A stretch of 64,000 bases of DNA, from contig NZ_PXWG01000002.1 in assembly GCF_003011965.1 (NCBI RefSeq), positions 62,001-126,000 on the forward strand, written 5' to 3'. Source of the DNA: Streptosporangium nondiastaticum. GTDB lineage: Bacteria; Actinomycetota; Actinomycetes; Streptomycetales; Streptomycetaceae. The position numbers were made by a program, and so were the translations under genes. This document shows positions 41,568 through 51,900 of the stretch, piece by piece; within the stretch, counting starts at the first letter, position 1; every line of letters starts with the position of its first letter. Under the pieces are notes generated by a model that was given only the letters and a program-made list of their open reading frames with translations, made no database searches and was not told where the DNA came from.

Positions 41568-41770
41568 GAGCGTCCATCCTTCTCGGGGCCATCCGCACCC
41601 CGCGTAGTTCCCACTCGGGCAGGGCGCTCCACTCCAGGGGGGAGGCCGCCCGGCCGGCCCGCGTTCGACGACGCCCGCGGACGGGCATCCTCAAGTGAGA
41701 GCCGCGGGAGGCGGTTCCGGCGCGCATTGTTCCAGGCATCGCCCACCTGGAGATGGATCAACTCCCGCAC
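41564..41770 (-). CDS. Possible small protein upstream of the DUF89 gene
   Basis: A 68-residue frame (ATG 41770) whose TGA overlaps the DUF89 ATG in the usual ATGA manner, beginning MRELIHLQVGDAWNNARRN. Codon third positions are G/C in roughly 78 percent, lower than neighbours. No domain recognised. It may be real or may be chance; the rest of the gap 41568-41885 has no other gene. Confidence 0.25.
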   Translation of the reverse strand: MRELIHLQVGDAWNNARRNRLPRLSLEDARPRASSNAGRPGGLPPGVERPARVGTTRGADGPEKDGRS

Positions 41771-41885
41771 CAGTCGGCGGGAGTACGACTTTCGATACGG
41801 TACCCGCGGCCCCTACCATTCTCCTGCCCCGTGGAGCGGGAAGGCCCTCAGGGAGGAACACGCGCGCCAGGAGGGGGGAAGAAGA

Positions 41886-43160
41886 ATGGCGATACGTAAC
41901 CGCATGCTGCCCCGGTGGCTGCCGGAATCCGTCCCCGGCATCGTGGTCGGCGGAGCGGGCGCTCTGATCCTCGGTGCGGTCATCGGCCGCGCGGCCGATC
42001 TCTCGGCCCTGATCGGTACCGGCGGCTACGTCTTCGGCGCGGGCCTGCTGCTCGCGATCGGTCTGTTCGGAAGCACGTACGCGATCGACCTCAGGGCCCT
42101 GCGCGAGGACCTGCCCGGCGTGGTGGCGGCGGTGACGCTCGGCGTCGTCCTCAAGGCTTCCCTGATCGCCGGCGTGATGGTGCTGGCGTTCGGACGCTCC
42201 GAGTACGTGGTGCTCGGCATCGCGGTGGCCCAGATCGATCCCCTGTCCGTGGCCGCGCTCGGCAGGGACGGACGCATGTCCCCGCGTGCCAGGTCCCTGC
42301 TGTCCGCTTGGGCGTCGTTCGACGACCCGATGACGGTGCTTCTGACGCTGTACGTCGCCGGCTACGCCTACGCGGCAGCGGGGCACGAGGGCGCACCGGC
42401 GGCCGCGGGGGGCGGCGCGGGCGGCTACGCGTCCGGTCTCGCCCTGAACGCCGCTTTGCTGGCGGGCGTGCTGCTGCTGTGGTGGGCCGGCCGGAGGGCC
42501 GCGCCGCTGCTGCCGTCCTCTCCGCGGGCCCGGCGTACGGGGGTGACCCTGGCGGGTCTGCTGGTGGTGGCGATGCTGGTGATCGCCGCAGCGAACATGC
42601 TGATGCTCGCGGTCGGGGTCGCCGGCCTCTTCCTGCGCACGAAAGCGTTCGGCAAGGCTCTCGACCGCGCCGTCGGCGGCGCCTTCTTAGTCGCGTTCCT
42701 CGCGCTCGGGCTGTTCCTGGCGAGGGGCGTGGACGTGGTGCCGGGGTTCGTCCTGGGCCTGGCGGCGTTCGGCGCGCAGGCTGTGGTGGCGCTCGGGGTC
42801 ATGCCGCTGTTCGTGCGCGGCCTGGACCGGCGGGACCGGATCGCCCTGGGGCTCGGCCAGCAGAACGGCATCACGGCCGTCCTTATCACTCTCACACTGG
42901 AACGCGACTTCCCCGGCACGGTCGCGATCGTCGGGCCCGCTGTGATCACCGTCAACCTCCTGCACGGGACCGCGCAGGTGCTGTCGGCGCATCCGCCGCG
43001 CTTCGGGCGGGGGCAGAGTGACAAGGAGGAACGCGACCCCGGTTCGGAGCGTCCTCTCCCTCAAGAAGAGCCGTCGGGGCAGGGGCCGTTGACCTTGGGG
43101 TCCTTGGCAAGGAGCAGGACCGCGCCGGGCCCGCTGCCGGACGGACGCTCCCCGGCGTGA
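41886..43160 (+). CDS. Cation/proton antiporter
   Basis: 424 residues; the ATG at 41886 follows a GGAGGGGGG. About 11-12 TM segments of the CPA1/CPA2 (Kef/NhaP-like) type; the core motifs include GIAVAQIDPLSVAAL and ASFDDPMTVLL with the paired Asp of the ion site. The C-terminal 60 residues are polar and low-complexity. Membrane exchange of Na+/K+ for H+. Confidence 0.85.
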   Translation: MAIRNRMLPRWLPESVPGIVVGGAGALILGAVIGRAADLSALIGTGGYVFGAGLLLAIGLFGSTYAIDLRALREDLPGVVAAVTLGVVLKASLIAGVMVLAFGRSEYVVLGIAVAQIDPLSVAALGRDGRMSPRARSLLSAWASFDDPMTVLLTLYVAGYAYAAAGHEGAPAAAGGGAGGYASGLALNAALLAGVLLLWWAGRRAAPLLPSSPRARRTGVTLAGLLVVAMLVIAAANMLMLAVGVAGLFLRTKAFGKALDRAVGGAFLVAFLALGLFLARGVDVVPGFVLGLAAFGAQAVVALGVMPLFVRGLDRRDRIALGLGQQNGITAVLITLTLERDFPGTVAIVGPAVITVNLLHGTAQVLSAHPPRFGRGQSDKEERDPGSERPLPQEEPSGQGPLTLGSLARSRTAPGPLPDGRSPA

Positions 43161-43255
43161 CAGCCGGTCCGGGTGTGCGCCCGAGCCCGGAACCGGCAAG
43201 CGGGCAGTCAGAGGAGCAACCGGCACAGGGCAGTGAGCCGGACGGGGGAATGCAC

Positions 43256-44290
43256 ATGAGGCAGGAACGGGAGCTCGGTCCATCGGCGTCGCCACGCGCC
43301 GGGCATCCGGGGCGCGGTGTGCGCGGCCGCCCGCCGGGCCGACGGGGCCGCACCGCCGGCCCGGAGCACCGGCTGCTCACGGCCGCCTCGGCGCTCTACC
43401 TGCTGACCACCATGGCCGCTGCCGCCCCCGCCTACGCCGCCGCACCCGCCCATGCCCTCGCTCCCGCGTACGTCCCCGCCCCGGCGCACGCCGTCGCCCC
43501 GGCGTACGTCCCGGCCGCGGCCGGCGGGTCGAAGGAGCGGGACGCCCAGCTCGTGTACTGCCTCGACGCCGAGCACCGCCGAGCCCTCGTCACGGCCGCG
43601 ATACGCCTCGGCCTCCTCCAGCAGGACGCGACCCCCGACGGTGTCGTCCGGCCCTCCGCCGCCGGCGCCGGCAGCATGACGCTGGAGCAGTGGGCCGAGC
43701 GCCGCGAGGAGGACTTCGGGCGGTCCTGTTCCGCGCTCATGGCCGCTGCCTCCGACTCCCCGGGTACCGCTGCCGAGGAGAAGGAGGAGGAAGACTGGCT
43801 CACGGCGTTCGTGAAGTCCCTTCCTCTGCTGGCGGCCGGCGCACTGCTGACCCTCGGCGGCCAGTTCTCCGAACGCATATCGTCCGAACGACGGCAGCTC
43901 AGCCACCAGCTGGCGAGCCGCGAGGCGGCGTTCCGTGCGGCGGTGCACGAGTACCTCACGGCCTACGAGAACGACCCCCGGGCGGACCACGCGGAGGTGG
44001 CCACCTCGCGCGAGGCCCTGCGGGGCGTCCTCGCTCAGGTACCGGGGCCCGCCGCACGCCGCACGGCGGCCCAGCGGCTCGCCGAAGAGCTCCCTCTGGT
44101 CCGGCCGCTGCCGGCCGCCCAGGGCGGCGAGATCCTCGGCACGGAAGGACGCGCCCGGCTCGGCCGCGAAGTACGGGAGTCCGTGGAGACGCAACCGCGC
44201 GCCGTGATGGAGATCAACCGGCGTGGGCTGTACTGGAGATGGCGTGCGCTGCGCAGGCGCTCGACCCGCACCGCACCGCACCGGGGGTAG
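43256..44290 (+). CDS. Membrane protein of unknown function with Ala/Pro repeats
   Basis: 344 residues from the ATG at 43256, chosen because a GGGGGA precedes it; an earlier GTG at 43157 overlaps the antiporter stop. Two hydrophobic segments: one near residue 42-62 after an Arg-rich N-terminus, followed by PAYVPAPAHA-type Ala/Pro repeats, and one around residue 175-190 after an acidic EEKEEEDW stretch. The C-terminal half is helical and charged. No family recognised. It is followed after 4 nt by a P-loop NTPase gene, so the three genes 43256-47833 probably work together. Confidence 0.65.
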   Translation: MRQERELGPSASPRAGHPGRGVRGRPPGRRGRTAGPEHRLLTAASALYLLTTMAAAAPAYAAAPAHALAPAYVPAPAHAVAPAYVPAAAGGSKERDAQLVYCLDAEHRRALVTAAIRLGLLQQDATPDGVVRPSAAGAGSMTLEQWAERREEDFGRSCSALMAAASDSPGTAAEEKEEEDWLTAFVKSLPLLAAGALLTLGGQFSERISSERRQLSHQLASREAAFRAAVHEYLTAYENDPRADHAEVATSREALRGVLAQVPGPAARRTAAQRLAEELPLVRPLPAAQGGEILGTEGRARLGREVRESVETQPRAVMEINRRGLYWRWRALRRRSTRTAPHRG

Positions 44291-44294
44291 CCGC

Positions 44295-45422
44295 GTGACC
44301 CTGCCGACGCACTTCAACCCGTACGCCGTGCACGTGCCGGTCACCAGGGGAGGCATCCCGAAGTCCCCGCCGCGGGACGACCATCCCCTGATCGCATGGC
44401 AGGACGAGAGTCACGCCGGCCAGTGGGTCGACGTCGACCACGCGCAGGACCAGTTGCAGCGCTTCGACGAGGTGCTGGACAGGATCGCCGACCTCGTCAA
44501 CCCCGGCGTGGACCAGGGCAGTCTGGTGGTCGTCACCGGCCCCCGGGGCATGGGAAAGACCACTCTCATACACCAGTGCATCTACCGGGCGATCCTGCAC
44601 ATCGAACAGATGGGTGATGATGCCGCCGCGGCCGGGTTCCCGCGTCCGATCACTCGGCACGTCGTGGCGATGACCGCCGGGTACGGCAACAACGGCCGCG
44701 CCATCAGCAGGGACGAGAACGGCGAGATCGCGTCCGCCGCAGTGATCAACGCCAATATCCGGGAGAAGGTCTTCGCCACGCTGCGCGCCCATTTCCCGAA
44801 CGCGGGGCTCGACCCCTCCATGTCCGAGGAGAGACCGTTCAAGGCGTTCGGAAGGATCAGCTCCGTGTTGGCCGAGCAGCAGGCGCTGCTCTTCGTGGTC
44901 GTGCCGCACATCGACTGGACCGACCAGGGAAGCCTTCGGACCCAGTTCCTCGACACCTGTCTGAGCGCTGCCCAGAGCCGGATCGTCCTGTTCGTCGAGA
45001 TCAGCCACGAGACGACGGAGACGGCAGGCGAGGCGGTCGAGGCGCTGATGCCCAACGACGCGGTCACCCACCTCATGCTCGGCGGGCTCCGGGAAGGAGA
45101 CACCGTGAAGTTCAGCCAGGACACCGGCGCGGACCATTCCGACCCGGACGAAGCGCCCCTGCCCACGTGGCAGCCCGCCGACGTCAGGGAGCTGCGTCAG
45201 GCGTGCCACGCGGTGGCCGACGGCCAGATACGCGAAGGCAGAACCGTCCGGGTCACCGCCCGCGACCTGAACCTGCACGCGGCTGCGCGCGACCCGCTGC
45301 AACTCCAGTCGCTGCGCCGCCGGCCCGTCCGTCCGTACCCCCGGCCCGGTCCCGCCCCGGCGGATCCGGATCGTCAGCCTCACCGGCCCGGCCCCACGCC
45401 CGGCCCCACGCCCGACCCCTGA
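44295..45422 (+). CDS. P-loop NTPase (AAA/STAND-like)
   Basis: 375 residues from the GTG at 44295, 4 nt after the membrane-protein stop. Walker A is GPRGMGKTT near residue 80, and LLFVVVPHIDWTD (about residue 200) is a plausible Walker B region. The C-terminus is a Pro/Arg-rich tail. It resembles the ATPase part of STAND or AAA_22 proteins. Function unknown; it is the partner of the next, larger NTPase. Confidence 0.75.
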   Translation: MTLPTHFNPYAVHVPVTRGGIPKSPPRDDHPLIAWQDESHAGQWVDVDHAQDQLQRFDEVLDRIADLVNPGVDQGSLVVVTGPRGMGKTTLIHQCIYRAILHIEQMGDDAAAAGFPRPITRHVVAMTAGYGNNGRAISRDENGEIASAAVINANIREKVFATLRAHFPNAGLDPSMSEERPFKAFGRISSVLAEQQALLFVVVPHIDWTDQGSLRTQFLDTCLSAAQSRIVLFVEISHETTETAGEAVEALMPNDAVTHLMLGGLREGDTVKFSQDTGADHSDPDEAPLPTWQPADVRELRQACHAVADGQIREGRTVRVTARDLNLHAAARDPLQLQSLRRRPVRPYPRPGPAPADPDRQPHRPGPTPGPTPDP

Positions 45423-45514
45423 TCCCGGCTCCTGCGCTCCGCCCGGTCCGCAGCCCGCCCCGTCCCCTACCCGTCCGCCGCTCAGCTCGACTCGCACATA
45501 CAAGGAGTGCCGCT

Positions 45515-47833
45515 GTGAGCCCAGACAGTGGAGACATCTGGCACGACAATCCTTTCCCCCTGATCCCCGTCGCACGCCTGGGCCCCTCGGCCGACCTCGG
45601 GGACGCACCGGTCGAAGCGGCGGACTCGGGCAACGCGAGCATCAGGACTCCCGTCCTCGCGGAGCTGTCGGACCTGGTCGTCGACTATCTCGCCGACCGG
45701 CCGGCCGGTGGCCGCAGGGGACGGGCGATCGCCCTGGTGGGCCGGTTCGGGCTGGGGAAGAGCCATGCCCTGCGCGAGGTGTACGCCACGCTCGCCGGCC
45801 AGCCGGACAACGTGGCGGTGTGGATCGCCGACGAGCCGGTCCAGGACATGGGACGGATGTACCGGGACCGGTTACGCGGTCCCGGCGACACCCCCGAGGG
45901 GCGGCGCGGGTTCGAGGAACTGGTCCGGGACTACTACGCGTACGTGACGGCGAACCGCGTCGACGCGCAGGGAAGCGACCCCCGTCTCGGGGCCCTCGAC
46001 GAGGTCGCGGCAGGGCTGCGGGACGGCAGTCTCGATCCGGGCAAGGTGGTCTCCGCGCTGCGCTACGACCCCGCCGTCATCCACACGCACCTGCTCGGCA
46101 CGCTCGGCGAGGTCACCGAACACCGCCGGTTCGCGATCGCCCTCGCCCTCCTCCAGGAGCCGCCGTTCACCAGGATGGTCTGGGAATGGCTCACGGGCGG
46201 CGAACCGGCCGAGCCGCTGCGCGAGCGGGGCATCACCGAGGCCATCGGGCCGTCGGGAGGGGCCGGCGGGCCGGAGCGGTCGGCGGCCGGCATCCACCGG
46301 GTCTTCGACGCTCTGGCGGTGCAGGGTTTCCTTCACGGCCGGGTGGGCCGCCCGTACGCGCTCCTCATGGACTCCCTGGAGAAGGTGCTCGACTGGCCGG
46401 ACGAGAGCCGGCGCGCCTTCGTGGACGCCTTCGAGCGGCTCATCGACATCTACACGAGCCGGGGTGGGGGTGGTCTGCTGGTGTTCTGCGTCTCGCCGGC
46501 GGGGTTGCGCAAGCTGCGGCCGAGCGTGCACGAGCGGGTGGTCCAGCTGTGGCCGTCCGGTCTCGACGAACAGGACACCGGCCGGCTGGTGGCCGCCTAT
46601 GTCGCTGCGGGCGGCGACTCCCGCGCGGGGGCGCACCGGCCCGCGGGGCCGTTCGGCCCGGAGGCGCTGCGGCTGCTGTACGAGCTGACCGAGGGCGTGC
46701 CCCGCGAGGTCCTCAAGACGTGCCGCCAGGCATGGCAGCTCAGCGAGGAGGGCGAGGACCGGACGGTACGGGAGGTGACGGCCGCCAAGGTGCTGGCGGC
46801 GGTGCGCGAACTGCACGAGAGGGTGTCCCGCCACCAAGTGGCGCAGGAGGTGCACCGTGCCCTTGATCTGGGGCAGTGGCGCATCGCGACGCACGACCCG
46901 GTCCCCACGCGCCGGGCGTCCCCGCCGGGGACGCCCGAAGAGGTGCTGTACTGGCTCGCCCCCGCGCCGGACGCCTGTCTCGCGGTGGTCCTCACCGACT
47001 CCGTCCTCGTCGCCGACGACGCGGAACGGGTGGTCGCCCACGTGCACGGTCTGCGCAACGCGGTGCGTCCGCAGCGGTTCGAGGCCCTGCTCGTGGTCCG
47101 CGGTCATGTCTCCGGGCCCATGCAGGACCGGCTCGGGCGCATGATCGGCTCACGGCCGCTGGTCTACCGGCAGGGCGACTTCGCGCACAGCGTGGACGAG
47201 GCGCTGCGGCAGCTCGACAAGCGGCTGACGGACGGCCGTCAGGAACAGGGGCTCGTCCGGCTGGGCGAGCGCGTGAGGCGCGGCCTGGAGGAGCAGTCGG
47301 CCCAACTTGCGGAACTGCGCCGCGAGATGGCCGAGTGGGCCGCGGAGCGCCGCCCGGAGGAGGCGCGTCCGGCGGGCGCGCGGCTCCCGGACCGGCCCGG
47401 TCCGCAAGCGGCGGCCGCCGACCTGCCGGGGGCGGTGCGAAGCCGCTTCCAGGAGGCGCTCACCGTCCTGGACGTCATCACGCGGGACAGGGTCGATCGC
47501 GGCGCGGCCGAAGGGCCCGGGGGACGTGCGGGAGCCGGGTCGCCGGCGGAGCTCGGCACCGTCGGCTGTGCCACCGTGGTGCGGGCGCTGACGGAGAAGT
47601 TCCGGGGGGCCGTGTCGGCCTGGCACCGCACCGCGCCACCGGGGACACCGGCCGAGGACAGGCTGGGCGAACTGCGTCGGATCTGCCGGGAGTACGAGTA
47701 CGCGGTCGAGGTCCTGCCCGTGCATCTGCTGGGCAGTGCGGGTCCCCCGCACCCCCGTACGGCGGCGCGGACGGTGGAGGCCCTCGCGGAGGAGGTGTGG
47801 GACGCGCTCAGTGAGGCGCGTTCGGCGCCGTGA
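45515..47833 (+). CDS. Large P-loop NTPase of unknown function
   Basis: 772 residues; the GTG at 45515 follows AAGGAG by 8 nt. Walker A is GRFGLGKSH near residue 75, with Walker B-like YALLMDSLEKVLDW around residue 290. A winged-helix-like middle region and helical C-terminal half follow. No recognised effector domain. Downstream of the smaller NTPase with a 92-bp gap; its end overlaps the convergent gene by 26 nt. Likely a STAND-type sensor or regulator in the same locus. Confidence 0.75.
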   Translation: MSPDSGDIWHDNPFPLIPVARLGPSADLGDAPVEAADSGNASIRTPVLAELSDLVVDYLADRPAGGRRGRAIALVGRFGLGKSHALREVYATLAGQPDNVAVWIADEPVQDMGRMYRDRLRGPGDTPEGRRGFEELVRDYYAYVTANRVDAQGSDPRLGALDEVAAGLRDGSLDPGKVVSALRYDPAVIHTHLLGTLGEVTEHRRFAIALALLQEPPFTRMVWEWLTGGEPAEPLRERGITEAIGPSGGAGGPERSAAGIHRVFDALAVQGFLHGRVGRPYALLMDSLEKVLDWPDESRRAFVDAFERLIDIYTSRGGGGLLVFCVSPAGLRKLRPSVHERVVQLWPSGLDEQDTGRLVAAYVAAGGDSRAGAHRPAGPFGPEALRLLYELTEGVPREVLKTCRQAWQLSEEGEDRTVREVTAAKVLAAVRELHERVSRHQVAQEVHRALDLGQWRIATHDPVPTRRASPPGTPEEVLYWLAPAPDACLAVVLTDSVLVADDAERVVAHVHGLRNAVRPQRFEALLVVRGHVSGPMQDRLGRMIGSRPLVYRQGDFAHSVDEALRQLDKRLTDGRQEQGLVRLGERVRRGLEEQSAQLAELRREMAEWAAERRPEEARPAGARLPDRPGPQAAAADLPGAVRSRFQEALTVLDVITRDRVDRGAAEGPGGRAGAGSPAELGTVGCATVVRALTEKFRGAVSAWHRTAPPGTPAEDRLGELRRICREYEYAVEVLPVHLLGSAGPPHPRTAARTVEALAEEVWDALSEARSAP

Positions 47834-48821
47834 CCCCGGCCAGTGCGCGGGCCAGCCGGCCGAGCCTCGTTTCGGCGTTGCCGACCTGCGGCTGTTCGAG
47901 CGTGACGCCGACGACGAACTCGCTGGGCGAGATCCAGGCGACGTACACCGCCCCTTCCTGCACGTCCAGCACCAGGCGGTCCACCGGAGCCCCGCCGGGC
48001 GCCGGCGGGGCTCCCAGGTGCAGGGCGTCGGTGAGCCGGCTCAGGTGCCCGCTCAGGCGCTGGGAGAGGTCGCGGTAGGCGCTGCGCCGGCTGCGCACGC
48101 TGATGTTCAGGAAGCGCGGGCCGAGTTCGGGGGCGTCGAAGACGTCTCCGACGCAGACCAGCGTCCAGTCCCGGTAGTAGCCGGCGTACTGCAGGTCGGT
48201 CGTGTTCAGGTGGCCCTGCAGGAGGTGGCGCAGCCGCTCCTCGTCGACGGGTCTCTGCGGCGCGGCCGTCCCGAAGTCGATGCGCGGGCGGACCCGGCAC
48301 GTGGCGCGTCCGGGTGCGGCCCCCGGGGCGCCTCCGGGCAGTTCGTCGGGCAGCCGGTGCACCTCGGTGCGGATCCGGGTGACGAGGATGTTCATCGCGG
48401 TGTCCATGGCTTCGACGCTCGCGGCTTCGTCGGTGAGCGCCGCGAGGAACTCGCCGGTCTTGACGCGCCCGCCCCACAGCCCGCCGCCCGCGTTGGCGAC
48501 GACGGTGCGCATCAGGTCTCCGGTGCCGAGGGGGCGGAGGATGCCGCCCAGGTCCTGGGTGCACAGCAGCAGCCGGCTGCCGGGGAGCGACTCGTCCGGC
48601 GGCTCGCCGTCGGCGTCGGCGGCCGGGCTGCGGAGGGGGCCGCGGCCGGCCCGGCAGACCGCGAAGTCGAGGATGCCGTTGGTGTAGTGCGACAGGGAGC
48701 GGATCCCGGACTCCTTCGAGGAGACGGTCTCCTGGCACAACTGCGTTATCAGGCCGTGCCGTTCCTGGGTCCAGTGGGACTCTTTGAGGATCTCGGTGCA
48801 CTGCTGTGCGGGAGCTGCCAC
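47808..48821 (-). CDS. Hypothetical protein in the Fxs-like locus
   Basis: 337 residues from the GTG at 48821. Soluble, no TM. Visible segments such as HYTNGILDFAVCRAGRGPL, LWGGRVKTGEFLAAL and YAGYYRDWTLVCVGDVFDAPELGPRFLNISVR do not match a family I know. It follows the FxsT-like gene on the same strand after 86 nt, so it probably belongs to that operon. Confidence 0.7.
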   Translation of the reverse strand: MAAPAQQCTEILKESHWTQERHGLITQLCQETVSSKESGIRSLSHYTNGILDFAVCRAGRGPLRSPAADADGEPPDESLPGSRLLLCTQDLGGILRPLGTGDLMRTVVANAGGGLWGGRVKTGEFLAALTDEAASVEAMDTAMNILVTRIRTEVHRLPDELPGGAPGAAPGRATCRVRPRIDFGTAAPQRPVDEERLRHLLQGHLNTTDLQYAGYYRDWTLVCVGDVFDAPELGPRFLNISVRSRRSAYRDLSQRLSGHLSRLTDALHLGAPPAPGGAPVDRLVLDVQEGAVYVAWISPSEFVVGVTLEQPQVGNAETRLGRLARALAGVTAPNAPH

Positions 48822-48907
48822 GTGCGCTCGCCTTTCGCTGGACGGCTGCCTGAGGCTGACGGGAGACGCCGGTCTGAACGACGTTGTACCCCTTCCCGTG
48901 CGGCTTC

Positions 48908-51900
48908 CTACAGCCCGGGCAGCTCCAGGTCGATGTCGAAGCCCGAAGCCGGGACCGGGCGGGCGCGCTCGGTCCCGGTCAGCCACGCGTGGTGTGCCCT
49001 CACCCGCCGGCCGTCCGGCCGTCGCGCGGCGCCCAGGTCGCGCAGCCGGGCCAGGGCACCGCCGGCGACCGCGGCCGCCTCCTCGGTGCGGCCGGCCGCG
49101 GCGAGGGTGGCGGCGAGGGAGTTCTCCGCGGCGGCGATCCACGGGTGGGCCAGGCCGAGTGTGCGGGTGAGCCGGTCGAGAGCGGAGCGGCCCTTCGCCT
49201 CGGCTTGCTCCAAGTCGCCCGTCGCCCGCAGATAGACACCGTGCCGGACGTCGCTCAGCGCCGTGCAGGGGTGGGCCGTGCCGAACAGGGCCGCGAGCGC
49301 CTCTCCGATCGCACGTGCCTGCTGTTCGGCGTCCTCCGCTTTGCCGAGGGCATGCAGGTCGGCGGCGAGACTGAACCGGCAGCGCAGAGTGTCGTACCGG
49401 TCGGCCCCGAAGCGGCGGACGTACTTCTCCAGGGCTCGCTGGTCCCTCTCGTAGGCCATCTCGAAGCCGTAGCGGGGATCCTTGGCGGCCGGGAAGCCGT
49501 CGGCGAGGCGGCGTTCGCTGATGGCGAGCCCGACCTCTGTCCTCAGGCGTTCGCGGTCCCAGGTGTCGCCGTGCCGGCGCAGGCGCTGCCGCAGCAGGTC
49601 CTGGGACTCTCCGTCCTGGCCCGTCGCCCGGTACAGGTAGGCGAGCAGATCCGCCGAGAGCCAGGCGTCCGGGTCGTCCTGGCCGCCGACCGCCTGCCGG
49701 TAGCGGAAGTGCTCCAGCACCCGTCCGAGGGCCGCGACGATCCGGCCGGTGAGCGCCTCGGTGAGGGCGAGGTTGTGCTGGACCTGCACCGTGGCGGGGT
49801 GCTGCGGGCCGAGCAGCAGGGTGAGTCCCTCCAAGGTCGGCCTGGACTGCATCAGAGCGTCGTCGAACCGGCCGAGTCTGCGCAGGGTCGCGGCGTACGA
49901 GTCGGCAGAAAGGAGCGTGCGGGGGTGCATGAGCCCCAGGAGCCTGCGGTGTCCGCGCAGGGCTTCCTGTGCCAGTTCGCGGGACTTCCCGTACGCGCCG
50001 CTCAGCCGGTGGGCCTGGGCGGTGAGGTTGAGCAGGCGCAGGTACTCGGGGTTGTGCTCGTCGCCCTCGTGCCGCCAGCAGGCGCGGGCCCGGTCGGCGA
50101 TGTCGAGGAGGCGGGCGAGGTCGGCGGCCTCGCCACGGGAGGCGAGCGCCTGGAGGTGGCGCAGCAGTGAGCGGCGCACCCGGGGCCGGGTGTCCTCCCA
50201 GAGGCGCAGCGAGTACACCTCGCGCGCCCAGCCGGGGGGCAGGTCCTCGTCCTGCCGCCGGTACTCGGCGAGGACGCCGCGCAGCACCGACTCGATGTGG
50301 GCGCGGTCGGTGGGGGACATGCCGTTCCGGATCACGTCGCGCAACGCGTGATGCTGCGCCAGGGGCTGATCCCGGTTGTCGAAGTCGACGTCGAGCAGGC
50401 CGACCTGGGCGAGAGACCACAGGGCGACGCTCACCATGTGCTCGTCGGGCAGCTGCACCTCGTCGGGGTGGCGAGGGCGGAGGGCACCCGCCGGGGGCTG
50501 CTCCGGTCCGGCCAGGTCGTCGCCCGCCAGCTCGGACAGGATGCGGCGGGAGCGGAGCAGGTCGAGTCCCATGCCACGGCCGGTGAGCAGGGAGGCGGCG
50601 TTCAGGAGCCAGCCCAGGGCGTCGCGCTCGGTGCTCTCGTTGCGCCATGCGGCAGCGCCCGGGGTGCCTGCCGCGATCTCACGGGCGACCCGCACCATGA
50701 CGGCCACCGGCGACACGCCATCGGTCTCGGCGAGGAGTTCGGTCTTGGCGGTGCGGTAGGCGGCGCAGAGGTCCGCGACGGCCGCGCGGATCGACGTCTC
50801 CCGGCTCATGTGGTCGTCGCGGTGGTGAGCCGCGACTTTCTCGGCGAGGCAGCGGGCTGCCATCTGCAGGGCGAGGGGGACGAAGCCCACGACGCTGCCC
50901 ACCTGCTGGGCCTGCTCGGCGGTGAGCTCCGCGACGCGCTCGCTGAGCAGGACGTGGGCCTCGGTGACCGTCAGGGGGCTCAAGGGGAAGGCCGCCAGGT
51001 ACGGCGGGCGGCCGTCCTGCTGCCGCTCGGCCGGCCGGCTCCTGCTGGTGATCAGCACGTGCCCCCGTTCGTGCGGCACGGGCGTCAGGCCCTCCAGGTC
51101 GGCGGGGTCCTCCACGCCGTCGTAGACGATCAGCCAGCTGGGCGAGTCCGTTCCGGGGCGCGAGAGGCGGGTCAGGAGGCGGGCGACGCCGTCGTCCTCG
51201 GGCACCGCGCCGCGCCGCTCCTCCGGCGCGCGGAGGAGGGCGGACAGCGGCCTGAGGCCCCGGCGGATGCGCTCCCGCCCCCAGGCACGCACCCACCACA
51301 CCACGTCGTACCCGGGTCCGTAGCGGTGACACAGCTCCCGGGCCGTCTCGCTCTTGCCCCAGCCGCCGGGCCCGTGCAGCACCAGGCCCGCGCCCTCGCG
51401 GCCGGCCGTGCGCAGCTGCTCCTCGAGCGCGGTGAGCAGGTCGTCGCGGTCGACGAATCCTCTGTTGCGCGGGGCGACGTTGGTGGCCGCGGGCAGGCGC
51501 GGGAAGCGTGCGGCCGCGGAGCCCTCGCCGGGGCGGGCCGGGCCGAGGCCGAGACCCGCGTACAGGGCCTGCAGCGCCTCGTCCTCGGAGGTCTCGCGCA
51601 AGTCGATCCGCTCGTGGTGCGCCGCCTCGGCCTCCGGGAACGGCTCGTCGACGAGCACGATCCGTACGTCGGTGTGGTTGAGCGCGCCGATCTGGGCCCG
51701 CAGGGTGTCGTCCGCGTCGCCCGGGGCGAGGAAGAGCAGGGCCCGGCCGGGCTCGGGACTCTCGCCCGTGTAGATGTCTCCCCTGCGCAGCTCGGTCCGG
51801 ACGCCCTGCTCGGCGAGACGCTCCCTCAGCCAGGCGGCCCAGGGGGCGTGCCGCGGGAAGTGGACGATGGTGGCGGCGGTGGGCCGTGTCGTGCGGTGTG